Positions 1 through 9,198 of a DNA stretch of 64,000 nt are shown here, one piece after another. The DNA comes from Pseudooceanicola sp. (GTDB lineage Bacteria > Pseudomonadota > Alphaproteobacteria > Rhodobacterales > Rhodobacteraceae). Where the stretch lies: the NCBI RefSeq assembly GCF_029213205.1, contig NZ_JARGNH010000001.1, forward strand, positions 372,001-436,000, written 5' to 3'. Made by a program: the position numbers and the translations under genes. Each line of letters starts with the position of its first letter. The first letter of the stretch is position 1. The notes beneath the pieces are model-generated. The model ran no database searches. It was not told the origin of the DNA and saw nothing but the letters and a program-made list of their open reading frames with translations.

Positions 1-736
1 GCGACACCCCGCCCGCCAGCGCGATTTCCTTGATCAGCAGGTAGAATCGGTTGCGGGTCAGATGGCCCAGCGCCCCATGCGAGGGGAACAGGAACCGCGA
101 CACCGGCTTGCCCTTGATCCGGGCGGTTTCCTCTTCGATGTCGCGGATCGCCAGCCAGTCGGTCAGCGCCTGCCGTGACGGGGTCGAGAGCGGCACCATC
201 CGTTCCTTGTCGCCCTTGCCGCGGATCAGCAGCATCCGCGGATCGCCGCGCGCCGCGGTGACCGGCAGCGACACCAGTTCGGTGACCCGCATCCCGGTGG
301 CATAGAGCAGTTCGACCAGGCAGGTGTTGCGCAGCCTGTCGGCATCGCTGCGGCCATGGTCGCGGGCGGCGGTGAGCAGCTGATCGACCTCTTCGACACT
401 CAGGGTCTTGGGCAGGCGCTTGTCACGGCCGGGGCCCCGGATCTGGATCGCCGGGTTGTCGCTGCGCCAGCCCTCTTCAAAGGCAAAGCGATAGAGCTGC
501 TTGATCGCCGACAATCGCCGGGCACGGGTGGCGCGGGAAAATCCCTGGGCGTCACAATGCACCAGATAGGCCTCGACGTCGTCGCGGCTGGCGCTGGTGA
601 AATCGCGCCCCTTGCTGGCAAGCCAGGCGGTCACATCCTTGAGGTCGCGGCCATAGGCCAGAAGGGTGTTGCGCGCGGCGCCGAGCTCGGCGGCCTGGGC
701 CTCAAGAAATGCGGAAATCCAGCGGCTGTCCGACAT
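1..736 (-). CDS. xerD: Tyrosine recombinase XerD, C-terminus cut by window edge
   Basis: Site-specific tyrosine recombinase that, in the XerC/XerD family, resolves chromosome dimers at dif. About 245 residues are visible, starting at an ATG at 736. The N-terminal SAM-like core-binding domain (roughly residues 1-90) is followed by the start of the catalytic domain, including the first catalytic arginine in LLYATGMRVTEL and the beta-hairpin lysine in GKGDKERMVPL. The HxLRH and tyrosine motifs lie beyond base 1. The gene starts 2 bases after the stop of the upstream secreted-protein gene, so they are probably cotranscribed. XerD rather than XerC is inferred from overall resemblance and neighbourhood; a XerC assignment cannot be fully excluded. 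Confidence 0.88.
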   Translation of the reverse strand, partial: MSDSRWISAFLEAQAAELGAARNTLLAYGRDLKDVTAWLASKGRDFTSASRDDVEAYLVHCDAQGFSRATRARRLSAIKQLYRFAFEEGWRSDNPAIQIRGPGRDKRLPKTLSVEEVDQLLTAARDHGRSDADRLRNTCLVELLYATGMRVTELVSLPVTAARGDPRMLLIRGKGDKERMVPLSTPSRQALTDWLAIRDIEEETARIKGKPVSRFLFPSHGALGHLTRNRFYLLIKEIALAGGVS

Positions 737-738
737 CG

Positions 739-2292
739 CTAGCCCCTCCGGTCCAGGATCAGCAATTGCAGCGCCGCACGCCGGGCGCTGTCCTCAAGCC
801 CGACGGCACGCAGGGTGGTCAGGGCGCGGGCGGCGTCCTTGACCTCGCCTTCGGCGGCGCGGGCATAGAGTTCCATCGCCTGCAGGATCAATTCGCCGAG
901 TCGCTTTTGCGCGATCATTGCGCCCGGGGCCGGATCCGGGCTGGCCCCGGCGACAAAGGCCCCGGCGACGGCGCGGGCATTGGCGGAATAGGCCATCTCG
1001 GGCTGCACCTGGCCGCGGGCGAGGGTGGCGAGAAATGCCTCTTCGCGGTCCAGGGGTGGCATCCGCGCCGCCGCCGCCTCATAGGCCGGAGACAGCATCG
1101 CGATCCGAAAGGCAGTGCGCTGCGCCGGGCGGCTGGGCAGCACCAGCCGCGACAGCGCCGCGCCGTAGAGCCGGGCAAAGGGCACCTGCAACCCGGCCTC
1201 GCGCATCGCCGCCCATGCGGCGGTGACGGTGTCAGCAATCGCGGCGGGGTTGCCGTTCTGCATTGCCGCATCAAAGGCCTGCACCGCCGCCACCCGGTCC
1301 CAGATCCCGCCCGAGGCGGCGGGGCGGCGATCAGTATAGACCGCCAGCAGGCGCGATTCCGATAGCGCCCCGGTTCGCGCCAACCGCTCGACCGCCTCAA
1401 GCTCGGCCTTCCAGCCCGAGACGTTACGCAGATCGGAAATCGCATAGGCGCGGGGCAGGGTGGCGGTGGCCAGAGGCTGGCCGATCGCCTCTTGCAAGCG
1501 AAAGATCAGCGGCGTGACCCGGGCCGGCGGCGCCAGCGGCGGGATGTCCTCGATCAATTCGGGTTGCAGGAACAGCTCTAGCAAGGTGGCGGTGCGGGCG
1601 TCGAATTCGCCCAGGGCATGCATGGTGCTGTAGGTGACCATCGCCGCGTTCCAATCGCCCATCCGCGCCAGGCAATAGATCCGCGCGGCAAAATCCGGCG
1701 CCAGATCCGGGCGGTGGACCATCCGGGCACAGCTGTCGCCCTCGCTTCCCGCCAGAACCGAGAGGTCGAAATAGCGTTTGAACAGCTCCGGGTGGCTTTC
1801 GGCACCGGCATGATCGACCAGTGCCAGTGCCGGGTCGACCGCGCCGAGCGCGATCAGCGCGTCGATCCGCGCCAGCAGCAGCACCGGCTCGTTGCCTTCG
1901 CCCTCGATTGGCCGGGCTTCGGCCAGCAGCAGCGAATATAGCAAGGACTGCATCGCGGGCATCGATTCCAGATCGAGCCGACTGAGCAGCCGCAGCAGGC
2001 TGTCGGAGTCCGACCCCTGCCAGAGGTCGACGGGCAGGCCGGTGACGCTGGCCGGGATCAGGCCGACCGGGCCGTCGCCGATTTGATCCAGGGGGCGCAC
2101 ATCGACCTGCGGCACATCGGCCCTGGCGGTGGTCGGCGGCTCGTTCAGCGGCGAGGGTTTCGGCGGAATCAGTGCTGTCAGCGAATCTGACCGGTCCAGC
2201 CATTCGATCGCCGACATCGGCGCCTGCGCGCTGACAGGCAGGGCCATCGCGATCACAAACGCGGCGGCAAGGGCGTTCCGGTCACTCCACAT
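739..2292 (-). CDS. Conserved secreted/periplasmic helical protein, function unknown
   Basis: A 517-residue protein with an N-terminal signal peptide (hydrophobic AAAFVIAMALPVSA, likely cleavage after AQA near residue 24). The mature part is rich in alanine, leucine and short helical repeats reminiscent of TPR/SEL1-like solenoids, but no named domain is recognised. It follows the 49-residue membrane-protein gene with an 11-base overlap and precedes xerD by 2 bases, forming a minus-strand operon divergent from aroK. No function is proposed; a periplasmic scaffold role would be inference only. Confidence 0.75.
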   Translation of the reverse strand: MWSDRNALAAAFVIAMALPVSAQAPMSAIEWLDRSDSLTALIPPKPSPLNEPPTTARADVPQVDVRPLDQIGDGPVGLIPASVTGLPVDLWQGSDSDSLLRLLSRLDLESMPAMQSLLYSLLLAEARPIEGEGNEPVLLLARIDALIALGAVDPALALVDHAGAESHPELFKRYFDLSVLAGSEGDSCARMVHRPDLAPDFAARIYCLARMGDWNAAMVTYSTMHALGEFDARTATLLELFLQPELIEDIPPLAPPARVTPLIFRLQEAIGQPLATATLPRAYAISDLRNVSGWKAELEAVERLARTGALSESRLLAVYTDRRPAASGGIWDRVAAVQAFDAAMQNGNPAAIADTVTAAWAAMREAGLQVPFARLYGAALSRLVLPSRPAQRTAFRIAMLSPAYEAAAARMPPLDREEAFLATLARGQVQPEMAYSANARAVAGAFVAGASPDPAPGAMIAQKRLGELILQAMELYARAAEGEVKDAARALTTLRAVGLEDSARRAALQLLILDRRG

Positions 2293-2431
2293 CCAAGGTC
2301 ACAGGCACCCGTATCTCGGTCGGTGGCGGGCTGAACTCAACGCCAAACAAGGGGCCGAGAAATGCATAGGCCACAAGGGCCACGCCCAGGAGAATCGCCA
2401 GGAAAAAGAGCCACCTGATTACAAAGAACAT
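2282..2431 (-). CDS. 49-residue single-pass membrane protein
   Basis: Starts at ATG 2431. One strongly hydrophobic segment (about residues 4-30, WLFFLAILLGVALVAYAFLG) is followed by a short polar proline-containing tail, so it should sit in the inner membrane with a short periplasmic or cytoplasmic end. Its stop overlaps the start of the downstream 517-residue secreted protein gene, which argues that it is real and translationally coupled. It is the first gene of the operon divergent from aroK. Function unknown. Confidence 0.6.
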   Translation of the reverse strand: MFFVIRWLFFLAILLGVALVAYAFLGPLFGVEFSPPPTEIRVPVTLDVE

Positions 2432-2562
2432 ATTTGCCTGCCTGCTATTCGGATCATGCCAGTGCGCTTTTTTACGTCTTATAACTGGCAATTTACACGA
2501 TATCACGTCATTCAGAAAATTGCGCGAAGAATTGAGCGGCAACAAGCCGAGGCAGCAGATCA

Positions 2563-3108
2563 ATGGCCTATGATTTGAAGAAAACCGTCGTGCTGGTGGG
2601 CATGATGGGGGCGGGGAAAACCGCTGTCGGCCGGGCGCTGGCGGCGACGCTGGACGTGCCGTTCCTTGATTCCGACGCCGAAATCGAGACCGCCGCGAAA
2701 ATGTCGATTGCCGAGATTTTCGCCCGCGACGGAGAGCCGTTCTTTCGTGCCCGCGAGGCGCAGGTGATTGCCCGGCTGCTGGATGATACCCCGGGCATCC
2801 TGTCCACTGGCGGCGGTGCCTATATGCAGCCTGGCGTCCGCGCGGTGATCCATGACAAGGGGGTTGCGGTCTGGCTGGACGCCGATCTCGACCTGCTCTG
2901 GACCCGGGTGCGCTATCGCAACACCCGGCCTTTGCTGCGGACCCCAAACCCGCGCGCCACCCTGGCCGAGCTTTACCAGGCGCGCGTGCCTGTCTATGGG
3001 CTGGCGGAGTTGAGCGTGCGGGCCGACAAATCCTATTCGCTGCAGGATATGGCCGATCGGGTAATCGCCGCCCTGTTGACCCGTTCCGACGTGTTGGAGA
3101 AGAAATGA
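2563..3108 (+). CDS. aroK: Shikimate kinase
   Basis: Phosphorylates shikimate to shikimate 3-phosphate with ATP, the fifth step of the cytoplasmic chorismate pathway. The 181-residue protein has Walker A GMMGAGKT at residues 13-20, the shikimate-binding DSD region near 36-38, the STGGGAY motif near 82, and the LID region RNTRPLL. Length matches the family. Its stop overlaps the aroB start as ATGA, so the two are translationally coupled. A 131-base divergent intergenic region upstream, relatively AT-rich, should hold the promoter. Confidence 0.96.
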   Translation: MAYDLKKTVVLVGMMGAGKTAVGRALAATLDVPFLDSDAEIETAAKMSIAEIFARDGEPFFRAREAQVIARLLDDTPGILSTGGGAYMQPGVRAVIHDKGVAVWLDADLDLLWTRVRYRNTRPLLRTPNPRATLAELYQARVPVYGLAELSVRADKSYSLQDMADRVIAALLTRSDVLEKK

Positions 3109-4220
3109 CCGAAACCGTTCACGTGCCGCTGGGCGATCGCGCCTATGATATTCATGTCGGCCCCGGCCTGCTGGCCGAGGCCGGGGCGCGGATTGCGCCG
3201 CTGCTACAGCGGCCCCGGGTGGCAGTGCTGACCGATGAAACCGTCGCGCCGCTGCATCTGGACGGGTTGCGCGCCGGTCTTGAGTCGCAGGGGATCGCGA
3301 TGTCGGCGCTGGCCCTGCCGGCGGGCGAGGCGACCAAGAACTGGGCACAGCTGGCCCGGGCGGTGGAATGGCTGCTGGATGAACGGGTGGAACGCCGCGA
3401 CGTGGTGTTGGCGCTTGGCGGCGGGGTGATTGGTGATCTGACCGGATTCGCGGCGGCGATCCTGCGCCGCGGGGTGCGCTTTGTGCAGGTTCCGACGACC
3501 CTGCTGGCGCAGGTCGACAGCTCGGTCGGTGGCAAGACCGGGATCAACACCCGCCACGGCAAGAACCTGGTCGGCGCCTTTCATCAGCCGTCGCTGGTGC
3601 TTTGTGACACCGATATCCTGGCCACCCTGCCGCCGCGCGACTTTCTGGCAGGCTATGGCGAGGTGGTGAAATACGGGCTGCTGGGCGATGCCGATTTCTA
3701 TGGCTGGCTCGAGGCCCATGGCCCGGCGCTGGCGGCCGGAGATCTGGCGGCACGGGGACATGCGGTGCGCCGGTCCTGCGAGATGAAGGCCGAGATCGTC
3801 GCCCGCGACGAGACCGAGCAGGGCGACCGGGCGCTCTTGAACCTCGGCCACACCTTCTGTCACGCGCTCGAGGCCGCGACCGGCTATGACGGGGCCCGGT
3901 TGCTGCATGGCGAAGGCGTGGCGATCGGCTGTCTGCTGGCGCTCGACCTCTCGGCCCGGCTCGGGTTGTGCCCGCAAGAGGACCCGTCGCGCTTTGCCGC
4001 GCATCTGCGGCTGATGGGGGCGAAATCCAGCCTTGCCGATATCCCCGGCGATCTGCCATCCGCCGAGGCGCTGCTCGATCTGATGGGCCAGGATAAAAAG
4101 GTGCTGGACGGGCAGTTGCGCTTTGTCCTGACCCGCGGCATTGGCCGCGCCTTTGTGACCTCGGACGTGCCGCGCGACACGGTGCTGGTGCTGCTGAACG
4201 AGGCGCTGGAAGGGCGCTAG
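3105..4220 (+). CDS. aroB: 3-dehydroquinate synthase
   Basis: Converts DAHP to 3-dehydroquinate, the second step of the shikimate pathway, using NAD and a metal ion. At 371 residues it has family length. Visible motifs are the NAD-binding GGGVIGDLTGF, the active-site VDSSVGGKTGIN, the metal-ligand region NLGHTFCHALE and HGEGVAIG. The start ATG overlaps the aroK stop by four bases, the usual aroKB pairing in proteobacteria. Confidence 0.97.
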   Translation: MTETVHVPLGDRAYDIHVGPGLLAEAGARIAPLLQRPRVAVLTDETVAPLHLDGLRAGLESQGIAMSALALPAGEATKNWAQLARAVEWLLDERVERRDVVLALGGGVIGDLTGFAAAILRRGVRFVQVPTTLLAQVDSSVGGKTGINTRHGKNLVGAFHQPSLVLCDTDILATLPPRDFLAGYGEVVKYGLLGDADFYGWLEAHGPALAAGDLAARGHAVRRSCEMKAEIVARDETEQGDRALLNLGHTFCHALEAATGYDGARLLHGEGVAIGCLLALDLSARLGLCPQEDPSRFAAHLRLMGAKSSLADIPGDLPSAEALLDLMGQDKKVLDGQLRFVLTRGIGRAFVTSDVPRDTVLVLLNEALEGR

Positions 4221-4298
4221 GCCGCAGGGCTTGCCAAGCGCCGGATGGCGTTGGAACATCGCCACCGGCACGGCCAAGCAGATGAGGAGACAGCCAGG

Positions 4299-4805
4299 AT
4301 GATCACCCCGACCTATTGCGTGACCATGGCGCGTTACAACGCCTGGCAGAACCGCGAAGTTGCCCGCGCGATGGAAACCCTGACCGACGCCGAGCTGACC
4401 CGTGACCGGGGCGCCTTTTTCGGCTCGATCCTGGCCACCTGCAATCACCTGCTCTGGGGCGACCGGCTGTGGATGTCGCGCTTTGACGGCGGCGAAGGTC
4501 CTGGTGACTGCGCGCCGCGCGGGCTTGATCTGACGCCGACGGCGGCGGTCTGGTATGCTGAACGGTTTCGCACCGACGGCCGCATCCTGCTCTGGGCGGA
4601 ACAGCTGCGGGCGATTGACCTGACCGGCGATCTGAAATGGGTTTCCGGCGCGCTGGGGCGTCCGGCGCAGAAGTCGATGGGCCTGGTCATCACCCATATG
4701 TTCAACCACCAGATCCACCATCGCGGCCAGATCCACGCAATGCTGACCGCCGCCGGAGCCAAGACCGCCGATACCGATCTCATCCTGATGTCGGATCAGG
4801 ACTGA
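4299..4805 (+). CDS. DinB-family four-helix-bundle protein
   Basis: A 168-residue DinB/YfiT-like protein. These fold as four-helix bundles with three histidine metal ligands and are often thiol transferases; the substrate here is unknown. The ligands visible are the His in CNHLLWGDRLW and the pair in HMFNHQIHHRGQIH. I start it at ATG 4299, which follows a GGAGA sequence, rather than at ATG 4245, whose extra residues look non-coding. It stands alone downstream of aroB and upstream of acuI. Confidence 0.85.
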   Translation: MITPTYCVTMARYNAWQNREVARAMETLTDAELTRDRGAFFGSILATCNHLLWGDRLWMSRFDGGEGPGDCAPRGLDLTPTAAVWYAERFRTDGRILLWAEQLRAIDLTGDLKWVSGALGRPAQKSMGLVITHMFNHQIHHRGQIHAMLTAAGAKTADTDLILMSDQD

Positions 4806-4850
4806 CCCGAACTTCGCTACGCAAGCCTCTTAATGCAAAAGGAGAATATC

Positions 4851-5846
4851 ATGTTCAACGCATTGGTCCTGGAACAGGACGACGACGGCAAGGCCTCCGC
4901 ACAGATCAAACAGCTGAGCGAGTCCGATCTGCCCGAGGCCGAGGTGACGGTGGCGGTCGACTATTCCACGGTGAATTACAAGGACGGGCTGTGCCTGTCG
5001 CCAAAAGGTGGCGGGCTTGTCCGCAAGTATCCGCATGTCGGCGGCATTGATTTCTCTGGCACTGTCGAGGCGTCGGATGATGCGCGGTACAAGCCCGGCG
5101 ACAAGGTGGTGCTGACCGGCTGGCGCGTCGGTGAGGCGCATTGGGGCGGCTATAGCCAAAAGGCGCGGGTCAAGGCCGACTGGCTGGTGCCGCTGCCCGA
5201 GGGGCTGAGCACCCGCGAGGCGATGGCGGTGGGCACCGCCGGCCTGACCGCGATGCTGGCGGTGATGGCGCTGGAGGATCACGGGCTGACCCCGGGCCAT
5301 GGTCCGGTGCTGGTGACCGGCGCGGCCGGCGGTGTCGGTTCGGTCGCCACCGCGATCCTGGCCAACCTCGGCTACGAGGTGGCCGCCGTCACCGGGCGCC
5401 CGGAGCAGGAGGCCTACTTGCGTGAGCTGGGGGCGAGCCAGATCGTGGCGCGCGAGGAGCTGACCGAGGTCACCCGCAAACCGCTGGAGAGCGAGCAATG
5501 GGCCGGCTGCGTCGATGCGGTGGCGGGCGCCATGCTGGGCCGGGTGCTCAAGCAGATGAAATACGGCAGCTCGGTCGCCGCCATCGGCCTGGCCGGGGGC
5601 GCGGCGATCGACGGGGCGCTGATCACGCCGTTCATCCTGCGGGCGGTGAACCTGCTGGGCATCGACAGCGTGATGCAGCCCTATGACAACCGGCTGCGCG
5701 CCTGGCAGCGGATCGCCAAGGATTTGCCGATGGGCAAGCTTGAGGCAATGGTGCAGCCCGCGACCCTGGCGGATTTGCCGGGTCTGGGCCGCGATATCCT
5801 GGCCGGGCAGGTCAAGGGCCGGGTGCTGGTCGACGTCAACGGCTGA
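4851..5846 (+). CDS. acuI: Acrylyl-CoA reductase (NADPH), AcuI/YhdH family
   Basis: Zinc-free medium-chain dehydrogenase that reduces acryloyl-CoA to propionyl-CoA with NADPH. In marine Rhodobacteraceae it detoxifies acryloyl-CoA from DMSP or 3-hydroxypropionate metabolism. The 331-residue protein has the quinone-oxidoreductase N-terminal GroES-like domain (VNYKDGL), then a Rossmann domain with TGAAGGVGS and the C-terminal LLGIDSV segment typical of YhdH/AcuI. The start ATG 4851 has an AGGAGA ribosome site. None of the other DMSP genes (dmdA, dddL, acuR, acuK) is next to it. Confidence 0.9.
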   Translation: MFNALVLEQDDDGKASAQIKQLSESDLPEAEVTVAVDYSTVNYKDGLCLSPKGGGLVRKYPHVGGIDFSGTVEASDDARYKPGDKVVLTGWRVGEAHWGGYSQKARVKADWLVPLPEGLSTREAMAVGTAGLTAMLAVMALEDHGLTPGHGPVLVTGAAGGVGSVATAILANLGYEVAAVTGRPEQEAYLRELGASQIVAREELTEVTRKPLESEQWAGCVDAVAGAMLGRVLKQMKYGSSVAAIGLAGGAAIDGALITPFILRAVNLLGIDSVMQPYDNRLRAWQRIAKDLPMGKLEAMVQPATLADLPGLGRDILAGQVKGRVLVDVNG

Positions 5847-5989
5847 GGCGCAGAGGCGGGCAGGGCGCGGCCTGGTAGTCTGGGCCAGAAAATCCGCGGC
5901 TGGGCCAGAAAATTCGGGACAGCGGATCTGAAAGTGATCCGATGACAGGTCATGGTGCGTATCAAATCCAATCATGACCTGAGATGCCA

Positions 5990-7423
5990 ATGACCGACTT
6001 GCCCGCCAACCGCCCACGGCCCATTCTGTTCTGGTTCCGTCGCGACCTGCGGCTGGGGGATAATCCCGGCTTGCTGGCCGCGGCGCGCGCCGGTCAGCCG
6101 GTGATCCCAGTGTTCATCCGCGATGCGGCGGTGGAGATGCTTGGCGCCGCGCCGCGCTGGCGGTTGCAGCAGGGGCTGGCGGCGCTGTCCGAGGCGCTGG
6201 CGGCGCGCGGGTCACGGTTGATCCTGCGCGCCGGTCCTGCGGCAGAGGTGCTGGCCGAGCTGGCGGGCGAAACCGGTGCCGGGGCGGTGCATTGGACCCG
6301 GCTTTATGATCCCGAGGCCCGCGCCCGCGACGCGCGGGTGTCGACGCGGTTGCAGGATTGCGGCATTGCGGCACGCGAGTTTGGCGGCCATTTGCTGTTT
6401 GAACCGGACAGCGTTCGCACCTCGCAGGGCGGCGCGTTCAAGGTCTTCACCCCGTTCTGGCGCGCGGTGCAGAACCGCGCGTTGCCAGAGCCAGGTGCCG
6501 CGCCGGATCTGACCGCCCCCGCGGCTTGGCCGGAGTCTGACCGGCTGGCCGATTGGCGGCTGGATCACGACATGCAGCGCGGTGCGGCGGTTGTGGCACG
6601 CTACGAGCAGGCGGGTGAGGCGGCGGCACTGACCCGGATCGCACGGTTTCTTGCGGCCGATCTCGCCGATTATGAAACCGGGCGCGACCGGGTCGCCGAA
6701 ACAGCCACTTCCGGCATGTCCGCGCATCTCAGCCTGGGTGAAGTGTCACCGCTGACCCTGTGGCATCGCGCCCTTGCCGCCCGCGCCGAGCCCGGTGGCG
6801 AAGCCTTTCGACGGCAATTGGTCTGGCGCGAATTCGCCTATCACCTGATGGCGCAGGATCCGCGCCTGCTCGAGTCCGCCTGGCGGCCGGGCTGGGACCA
6901 TTTCCCGTGGCGGCGCGACGCGCGTGCAGGGACGGTCTTGGCCTGGCAACAGGGCCGCACCGGCGCGCCCTTCGTCGATGCCGCGATGCGCGAAATGTAT
7001 GTGACCGGGCACATGCACAACCGCGCCCGGATGATCGTCGCCAGCTATCTGACCAAGCATCTGCTGTGTGACTGGCGGATCGGGCAGCGCTGGTTCGAAC
7101 ATTGTCTGGCGGATTGGGATCCGGCGGCCAATGCGCTTGGCTGGCAATGGGTGGCCGGCAGCGGGCCGGATGCGGCGCCGTTCTTTCGGGTCTTTAACCC
7201 GGCGCTCCAGGCAGAAAAATTTGATCCCGATGGGCAGTATCGCCGCCGCTGGATCGCCGAGGGACAGGCGCATCCACCGGCCACGGCGCTGGCCTTTTTC
7301 GACGCCATTCCCAAATCCTGGGGCCTGCGCGCGGATGCCGATTATCCGGCGCCGATTGTCAATCTGAAACAGGGCCGGGCCGACGCATTGGCCGCCTACA
7401 AAGAGTTCAACGCCGGGTTGTGA
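5990..7423 (+). CDS. phrB: Deoxyribodipyrimidine photolyase (class I CPD photolyase)
   Basis: Repairs UV-induced cyclobutane pyrimidine dimers using blue light. The roughly 477-residue protein has the N-terminal antenna-binding Rossmann domain (LFWFRRDLRLGDNPGL) and the C-terminal FAD-binding helical domain, with the family signatures MHNRARMIVASYLTKHLL and DWDPAANALGWQWVAG. Tryptophans of the electron-transfer chain (WREF, WQW) are present. ATG 5990 has a weak GAG upstream; ATG 5984, in frame, is also possible. It is followed by trgA. Confidence 0.93.
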   Translation: MTDLPANRPRPILFWFRRDLRLGDNPGLLAAARAGQPVIPVFIRDAAVEMLGAAPRWRLQQGLAALSEALAARGSRLILRAGPAAEVLAELAGETGAGAVHWTRLYDPEARARDARVSTRLQDCGIAAREFGGHLLFEPDSVRTSQGGAFKVFTPFWRAVQNRALPEPGAAPDLTAPAAWPESDRLADWRLDHDMQRGAAVVARYEQAGEAAALTRIARFLAADLADYETGRDRVAETATSGMSAHLSLGEVSPLTLWHRALAARAEPGGEAFRRQLVWREFAYHLMAQDPRLLESAWRPGWDHFPWRRDARAGTVLAWQQGRTGAPFVDAAMREMYVTGHMHNRARMIVASYLTKHLLCDWRIGQRWFEHCLADWDPAANALGWQWVAGSGPDAAPFFRVFNPALQAEKFDPDGQYRRRWIAEGQAHPPATALAFFDAIPKSWGLRADADYPAPIVNLKQGRADALAAYKEFNAGL

Positions 7424-7545
7424 CCCGCCTACGCCGACCATCCGCCCCGGCGAACACGGAAATTTGACCTCAGCCCTTGCGCCGCGTCATTCGCTGGCGG
7501 TATTTGTTGAAGCAATCCGGACCATTGCGACAAGGCCGCCAACAC

Positions 7546-8001
7546 ATGCTGACAATGCCCAAGCTGATCGCCGCCGTGATCGTTGCGTTCATCGGCTGGG
7601 TGGTGTCCGGACTGGTCAAGGTCGAGATACTGGCGGTTCACGACAGCTATAATTTTGGCTGGTTGGTGCCGCTCAGCATTCTGCTCGGCTTTCTCTGCGG
7701 CTGGCAGGTTCTGGGCCGCCGAGCCACTGGCACGCTCGGGGTTGTGACGGCTGCGAGTATCGGGCTGACGGCGGTGGCGGCGATGGTGTTCTGGGTGCTG
7801 CTGCTGATGACCAGCAACGAGATGCTGCGCCTTGCGATTGGCCGCCGCTTTGACGGGCTTGGCGATGCCTTGTCAGCGATGGTGCCGGTGGCGCGCGATT
7901 ACGGGCAATACCTGGTGACCAAGACCATTATCTGGACGCTGGCGATCGGCGGCATGATCGCCGGTGTTGTGGCCGACTGGGCAGCACGGCGCTGGAGATA
8001 G
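7546..8001 (+). CDS. trgA: TrgA-family membrane protein (tellurite resistance)
   Basis: About 151 residues with four hydrophobic segments (roughly residues 8-26, 38-55, 62-85 and 125-143), so an inner-membrane protein. TrgA was defined with trgB and cysK in the Rhodobacter sphaeroides tellurite-resistance locus, and the same order is present here. The mechanism is not established. ATG 7546 or 7555 could be the start; neither has a strong ribosome site. The stop lies 4 bases before trgB, indicating cotranscription. Confidence 0.8.
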   Translation: MLTMPKLIAAVIVAFIGWVVSGLVKVEILAVHDSYNFGWLVPLSILLGFLCGWQVLGRRATGTLGVVTAASIGLTAVAAMVFWVLLLMTSNEMLRLAIGRRFDGLGDALSAMVPVARDYGQYLVTKTIIWTLAIGGMIAGVVADWAARRWR

Positions 8002-8005
8002 CGCA

Positions 8006-9121
8006 ATGCCCGACATCTTTGTTTATGGCACGTTGCGGCATGTCCCACTGCTGAACCAGATTGCTGGCGAGGTGCCGCTGACCCGTCCCGGGGCGCTCTC
8101 TGGCTATCGGGTGGCGACGACGCTGGGCGCCGATCATCCGATGATCGTGGCCGAGTCCGGCGCCCGCGCCGAGGGGTTGATTTGCAGCCTCAGCGACGCC
8201 GGTTTTGCCCGCCTCGATTGGTATGAAAAAATCTACGATTTCCGGATCCATCCGGTGCAGGTTGCCGGCCCCGAGGGCGACCAGCCGGCGCTGGTCTGGT
8301 TTCCCGGGACGCAGAGCGGAGTGCCTGGCGCGCCCTGGCAGCTGGCTGACTGGGTGGCAGGCTGGGGCGATCTGGCGCTGATTGCGGCGGGCGAGGCGAT
8401 GGAGTCTTATGGCGCGCGGCCGCCCGACCAGATCGGGCACTATTGGCAGGGCTATCAGTTTCGCGCGGCTTCGGCACTGCGGGCGCAGGCTGCGCCGGCG
8501 CCGAAACGCGGATCCGCGCTGCTGGCGGCAGAGGTCGAGGTGTTGTCCACGCAGATCAGCCACGCGGGCTATTTCATCACCCGCACCGACCGGCTGCGGC
8601 ATCCGACCTATGCCGGCGGCCTCAGCCCGGTGATCGAGCGTGAAACCTATCTCTGCGGCGACGCCTGTGTGGTGCTGCCCTATGATCCGCAGAGTGACCG
8701 GGTGCTGCTGACCGAACAATTCCGCATGGGCCCGTTTCGCCGCGGCGCGCGTTACCCTTGGGTGATCGAACCGGTCGCCGGGCGCATTGATGCCGGGGAA
8801 ACGGCTGAGGACTCCGCCCGCCGTGAGTGCCTGGAAGAGGCCGGTGTGACGCCGGACGCGCTGCTGCCGGTGGCGAATTATTATTCCAGCAGCGGTTCGA
8901 CCAGCGAATACATCTATACCTTTGTCGGGCTTTGTGATCTCTCCGCGCGCCCCGAGGGCGGTGGCGGGCTGGAGCATGAGGGCGAGGATATCCGGACGCT
9001 TCTTCTGTCATTTGACGCTGCCATGGACCTTGTTTCCAGCGGCGAGGCCGAGGATGGGCCGTTGATCCTGCTTCTGCTCTGGCTGCAACGTGAACGTCCC
9101 CGATTGCGCGCCACGGCTTGA
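8006..9121 (+). CDS. trgB: TrgB: gamma-glutamylcyclotransferase-like plus NUDIX hydrolase
   Basis: A 371-residue two-domain protein. Residues 1-150 resemble the AIG2/gamma-glutamylcyclotransferase fold (VYGTLRHVPLL near the start, YEKIYDF further on). The second half is a NUDIX domain of the ADP-ribose/nucleoside-diphosphate-sugar type with a complete NUDIX box starting at GRIDAGE and ending RECLEEAGV. TrgB in R. sphaeroides contributes to tellurite resistance, but its substrate is not defined. ATG 8006 has a GGAGATAG site. It is coupled to trgA and followed by cysK after 77 bases. Confidence 0.85.
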   Translation: MPDIFVYGTLRHVPLLNQIAGEVPLTRPGALSGYRVATTLGADHPMIVAESGARAEGLICSLSDAGFARLDWYEKIYDFRIHPVQVAGPEGDQPALVWFPGTQSGVPGAPWQLADWVAGWGDLALIAAGEAMESYGARPPDQIGHYWQGYQFRAASALRAQAAPAPKRGSALLAAEVEVLSTQISHAGYFITRTDRLRHPTYAGGLSPVIERETYLCGDACVVLPYDPQSDRVLLTEQFRMGPFRRGARYPWVIEPVAGRIDAGETAEDSARRECLEEAGVTPDALLPVANYYSSSGSTSEYIYTFVGLCDLSARPEGGGGLEHEGEDIRTLLLSFDAAMDLVSSGEAEDGPLILLLLWLQRERPRLRATA

Positions 9122-9198
9122 GTCCCCACAGTGGGGCGTCTAAGTCTTGGCAAGGTCAATCCGTTGACCTGCGCGCCCGTGAATGCAGGAGTAAGATC

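Noticed and set aside
3204-4736. 510-codon open frame antisense to aroB and the DinB gene
   Set aside because: It is a shadow of the G/C third-position bias of clearly coding genes on the other strand.
4851-5846. acuI as evidence for a DMSP degradation cluster
   Set aside because: No other DMSP genes are adjacent, and AcuI also serves other acryloyl-CoA sources.
5870-5925. Direct repeat of GGGCCAGAAAAT between acuI and photolyase
   Set aside because: Only two short copies in a short intergenic gap; no structure or conservation can be argued.
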